Shown here: positions 5,850 to 7,473 of the stretch, in pieces | How the letters are laid out: each line of letters opens with the position of its first letter | Position numbering within the stretch: position 1 is the first letter of the stretch | Assembly (NCBI GenBank): GCA_019233165.1 | Contig: JAFAMS010000440.1 | Location: forward strand, 1-7,473 | Length of the DNA: 7,473 nucleotides | Source of the DNA: Vulcanimicrobiota bacterium | Lineage (GTDB): Bacteria > Vulcanimicrobiota > Vulcanimicrobiia > Vulcanimicrobiales > Vulcanimicrobiaceae | Direction: 5' to 3' | The notes under the pieces: generated by a model | What the model was told of the DNA's origin: nothing | Databases searched by the model: none | The model's input: the letters and a program-made list of their open reading frames with translations, nothing else | Translations under genes and position numbers: made by a program

Positions 5850-6910
5850 TGGCGCAGGCCGAAGTCGAAGCCAAGCTCGCCGATCGGGCCGACGTCGCGC
5901 TGCAACGCGCGCGGCGCGCCGCGCTGCTGCGTTCCGGCGGTGCGCTCGTCGCGCTCCTGGTCGTCGTCGTCATCGTCGACTACCTCACGCATGGCGACTT
6001 TCTCACCGCGGGCAATATCACCAACGTCCTGCGTCAGATCACGTACAACACGATCCTGGCGGTCGGGCAGACGTTCGTCATCATCACCGCCGGGATCGAT
6101 CTTTCCGTCGGCTCGCTCGTTGCGCTCGCCGGCGTCGTCTGCGCGCTGTTCGCAAACGCGGTCCCGCTGCACGGCGACCTCCTCTTGGTCGCGACGCTCG
6201 TCATCGCGCTCGCTCTGGGAGCGTTCGCCGGCTTCGTCAATGCGGTCCCGGTCGTCAAGCTCGGCTTGCCGCCCTTCATCACGACGCTCGCAATGATGCA
6301 GATTGCGCGCGGCTTCGCGTACATTTTCTCATCCGGTCGCCCCGTCGCGCTCTCCGACAATGCCGGCAACGCGTTCGCGAATACCGGGATCGGCTACGTG
6401 TTGAGCGGTCTGCTCGCGCCGCTCCGTCTTCCCGGGATTCCGATCGCCGTGATCTGGATGGCGATCGTCGTCGTCGTGTTCGCGGTCTTGCTTTCGCGGA
6501 CGCGTTTCGGGCGCTATGTCTATGCGATCGGCGGCAACGAAGAGGCCGCGCGCCTCGCCGGCGTCTCGGTGGGGCTCGTGAAGACCGCCGTATACATGAT
6601 CTCCGGCGCGCTCGCTGCGGTCGGAGGGATGCTGCTGATGGCGCGGTTCAGCTCGGGTTCGCCGCAAACGGGGACGGGGTTCGAGCTCAACGCGATCGCG
6701 GCAGTCGTCGTCGGCGGGACGAGCCTGATGGGCGGCCGGGGGACGGTCGTGGGGACGTTCTTCGGCGCGCTGTTGATCGGGGTCCTGAACAACGTCATGA
6801 ACCTGATCGGAATCGAGTCCTACACGCAGCAGATCGTCTTAGGTGTGGTCATCGTCACGGCCGTCATCATCGACGAGCTGCGAAAACGGTATCTCGCCGC
6901 GCGCCGCTGA
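5849..6910 (+). CDS. rbsC: RbsC-type sugar ABC importer permease
   Basis: This 353-residue integral membrane protein forms the channel, probably as a homodimer with the two-domain ATPase. After a charged cytoplasmic N-terminus of about 28 residues, hydrophobic segments lie around 30-46, 66-80, 88-104, 111-135, 140-160, 196-215, 245-265, 280-293, 298-320 and 327-341. Family landmarks are ITAGIDLSVGSLVAL (79-93), PPFITTLAMM (141-150), the coupling-loop region YAIGGNEEAARLAGVSV (225-241) and AVVVGGTSLMGGRGTVVGT (285-303). The C-terminus is the usual short basic tail. Length is slightly above that of typical RbsC (about 320), mostly from the N-terminal extension. The ATG shares one base with the upstream stop codon. 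No ribose kinase, pyranase or regulator follows it, so the imported sugar remains undefined. Confidence 0.94.
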   Translation: MAQAEVEAKLADRADVALQRARRAALLRSGGALVALLVVVVIVDYLTHGDFLTAGNITNVLRQITYNTILAVGQTFVIITAGIDLSVGSLVALAGVVCALFANAVPLHGDLLLVATLVIALALGAFAGFVNAVPVVKLGLPPFITTLAMMQIARGFAYIFSSGRPVALSDNAGNAFANTGIGYVLSGLLAPLRLPGIPIAVIWMAIVVVVFAVLLSRTRFGRYVYAIGGNEEAARLAGVSVGLVKTAVYMISGALAAVGGMLLMARFSSGSPQTGTGFELNAIAAVVVGGTSLMGGRGTVVGTFFGALLIGVLNNVMNLIGIESYTQQIVLGVVIVTAVIIDELRKRYLAARR

Positions 6911-6915
6911 ACCGT

Positions 6916-6921
6916 AGGAGG
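6916..6921 (+). promoter_or_regulatory. Consensus Shine-Dalgarno for the small secreted protein
   Basis: AGGAGG ends three bases before the ATG at 6925 and lies in the 14-base gap after the permease stop. It is the only full-consensus ribosome site seen in the five-gene unit, suggesting that this last gene is translated independently and perhaps more strongly than the transporter. The spacing is shorter than usual. Confidence 0.6.
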
Positions 6922-6924
6922 ACG

Positions 6925-7347
6925 ATGCGAACCGCGCCGCTCCTCGCGCTCCTCCTCGTCATCGGCCTGGCGGCTTCCGCGGGAGCGCAGTCGACGATCC
7001 CCACCGATCCCGAGCTCAACGGCTTTTGGAGCTCGACGATGCGCGGCTTCAACAACGACACGACCCCGCCGTTCAAGTTCGAGGAGACCGCAAACCTCAC
7101 GCTCTTCCCGAACGGCAACGTCTTCCTCGAAGTGATCACGCGCCCGCTGAACAGCCGCAATTCGAGCACCTGGACTGCGAGCGGCGTGTACACGCTCCTC
7201 GCGCCAGGCCTGCTCGGGATCACGTTCAGCGGCGAGCTCGCGCGCCCGGCGGCGTGGAGTTACAAGATCTACAACGGCCGCCTAACCATCCGCGACGGCG
7301 CCGACGTAATGCGAACCTTCAACCGCACGCAAACGGCGGTGTATTAA
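6925..7347 (+). CDS. Small secreted protein of unknown function, possibly a lipocalin-like beta fold
   Basis: I do not recognise a named family. The 140-residue product begins with a clear Sec signal peptide: R2, a Leu/Ala-rich core (5-17) and ASAGA followed by Q22, so cleavage after A21 is likely. The roughly 119-residue mature part has no cysteine. It is rich in alternating hydrophobic and polar stretches typical of beta strands: NGFWSST (32-38), ANLTLFPNGNVFLEV (56-70), STWTASGVYTLL (81-92), LLGITFSG (96-103) and WSYKIYNGRLTI (111-122). The pattern of an early GFW, an F-x-x-NG turn and a late yNGrLxI with a terminal basic FNR resembles small lipocalin-like or calycin domains, but this is pattern matching only. 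It starts 14 bases after the permease stop behind a strong ribosome site and is probably the last gene of the unit. It could be an accessory periplasmic or exported binding protein. Confidence 0.75.
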   Translation: MRTAPLLALLLVIGLAASAGAQSTIPTDPELNGFWSSTMRGFNNDTTPPFKFEETANLTLFPNGNVFLEVITRPLNSRNSSTWTASGVYTLLAPGLLGITFSGELARPAAWSYKIYNGRLTIRDGADVMRTFNRTQTAVY

Positions 7348-7350
7348 TCC

Positions 7351-7401
7351 CCCTCGGTGTCATCCCGAGCGTAGCAATGCGTAGCATTACGTAGTCGAGG
7401 G
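7351..7401. repeat. Extragenic palindromic element after the five-gene unit (REP-like)
   Basis: CCCTCG (7351-7356) is mirrored by CGAGGG (7396-7401). Nested inside are TCCCGAGCGTAG against CTACGT-like and TCGAGGGA arms, with a perfect inner hairpin AATGC-GTA-GCATT (7376-7388). The motif GTCATCCCGAGCG...GTCGAGGGACC resembles palindromic units scattered between genes in many bacterial genomes. It begins four bases after the last stop codon. It could shield the 3' end of the mRNA or assist termination, although there is no T-run. Only one copy is in the window, so its repeated nature is unproven. Confidence 0.5.
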
Positions 7402-7473
7402 ACCAGCGACCACCGCGCCGCGATCGTTCCGCGCGCGTCGATCACCGGGGCGAACCACCAGACCAGTTTCATT
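7402..7473. other. Right-edge segment with no supported gene
   Basis: These 72 bases continue past the palindrome to the window end. On the minus strand one frame is open from an ATG at 7472 back to a stop at 7344, giving about 42 codons beginning KLVWWFAPVIDARG. Its second half would be translated from the palindrome, and its stop overlaps the end of the secreted-protein gene. It could be the tail of a minus-strand gene entering from the right or simply noise. Confidence 0.25.

Noticed and set aside
7344..7472. A short minus-strand gene ending in the palindrome at the right edge
   Set aside because: Half of it would be translated from the palindromic element and the rest is too short to match any family; kept only as a low-confidence note on the edge segment.

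Overview
The window is GC-rich chromosomal DNA from a bacterium with lipoproteins and a Sec pathway. Codons strongly favour G or C at the third position, and GTG and TTG starts are used. The gene content does not fix the taxon. The base composition and the extragenic palindrome at the right end would suit an uncultured soil-type lineage such as Eremiobacterota (WPS-2), but that is a guess. I see no insertion sequence, phage gene, CRISPR array, tRNA or rRNA.

Layout, left to right: (1) Positions 1-319, minus strand, hold the N-terminal 106 codons of a ComM/YifB Mg-chelatase-like AAA+ ATPase, which runs off the left edge. (2) Positions 320-460 are a divergent intergenic region with a striking imperfect inverted repeat. 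(3) Positions 461-2029, plus strand, encode a lipoprotein vanadium-dependent haloperoxidase with every vanadate-binding residue in place and both residues that mark chloroperoxidases. (4) Positions 2068-2107 are a strong intrinsic terminator. (5) Positions 2145-7347 are five tightly packed plus-strand genes with gaps of 13, 11, -1 and 14 nt. They encode a divergent PLP-dependent trans-sulfuration enzyme, a complete RbsB/RbsA/RbsC-type sugar ABC importer, and a small secreted protein of unknown function. (6) Positions 7351-7401 carry an extragenic palindrome, followed by about 70 nt with no supported gene.

In the five-gene unit, the lipoprotein binding protein would capture a ligand outside the cytoplasmic membrane. 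RbsC would form the channel and the double-ATPase RbsA would drive import. No ribokinase, pyranase, isomerase or regulator is present, so the usual ribose context is missing. Several positions that contact ribose in the E. coli binding protein also appear replaced. A C-S bond enzyme as first gene raises the possibility that the imported ligand is a sulfur-containing or otherwise unusual sugar, but this is inference. The two most notable items are this transporter and PLP-enzyme unit, and the chloroperoxidase-like lipoprotein next to an operator-like palindrome.
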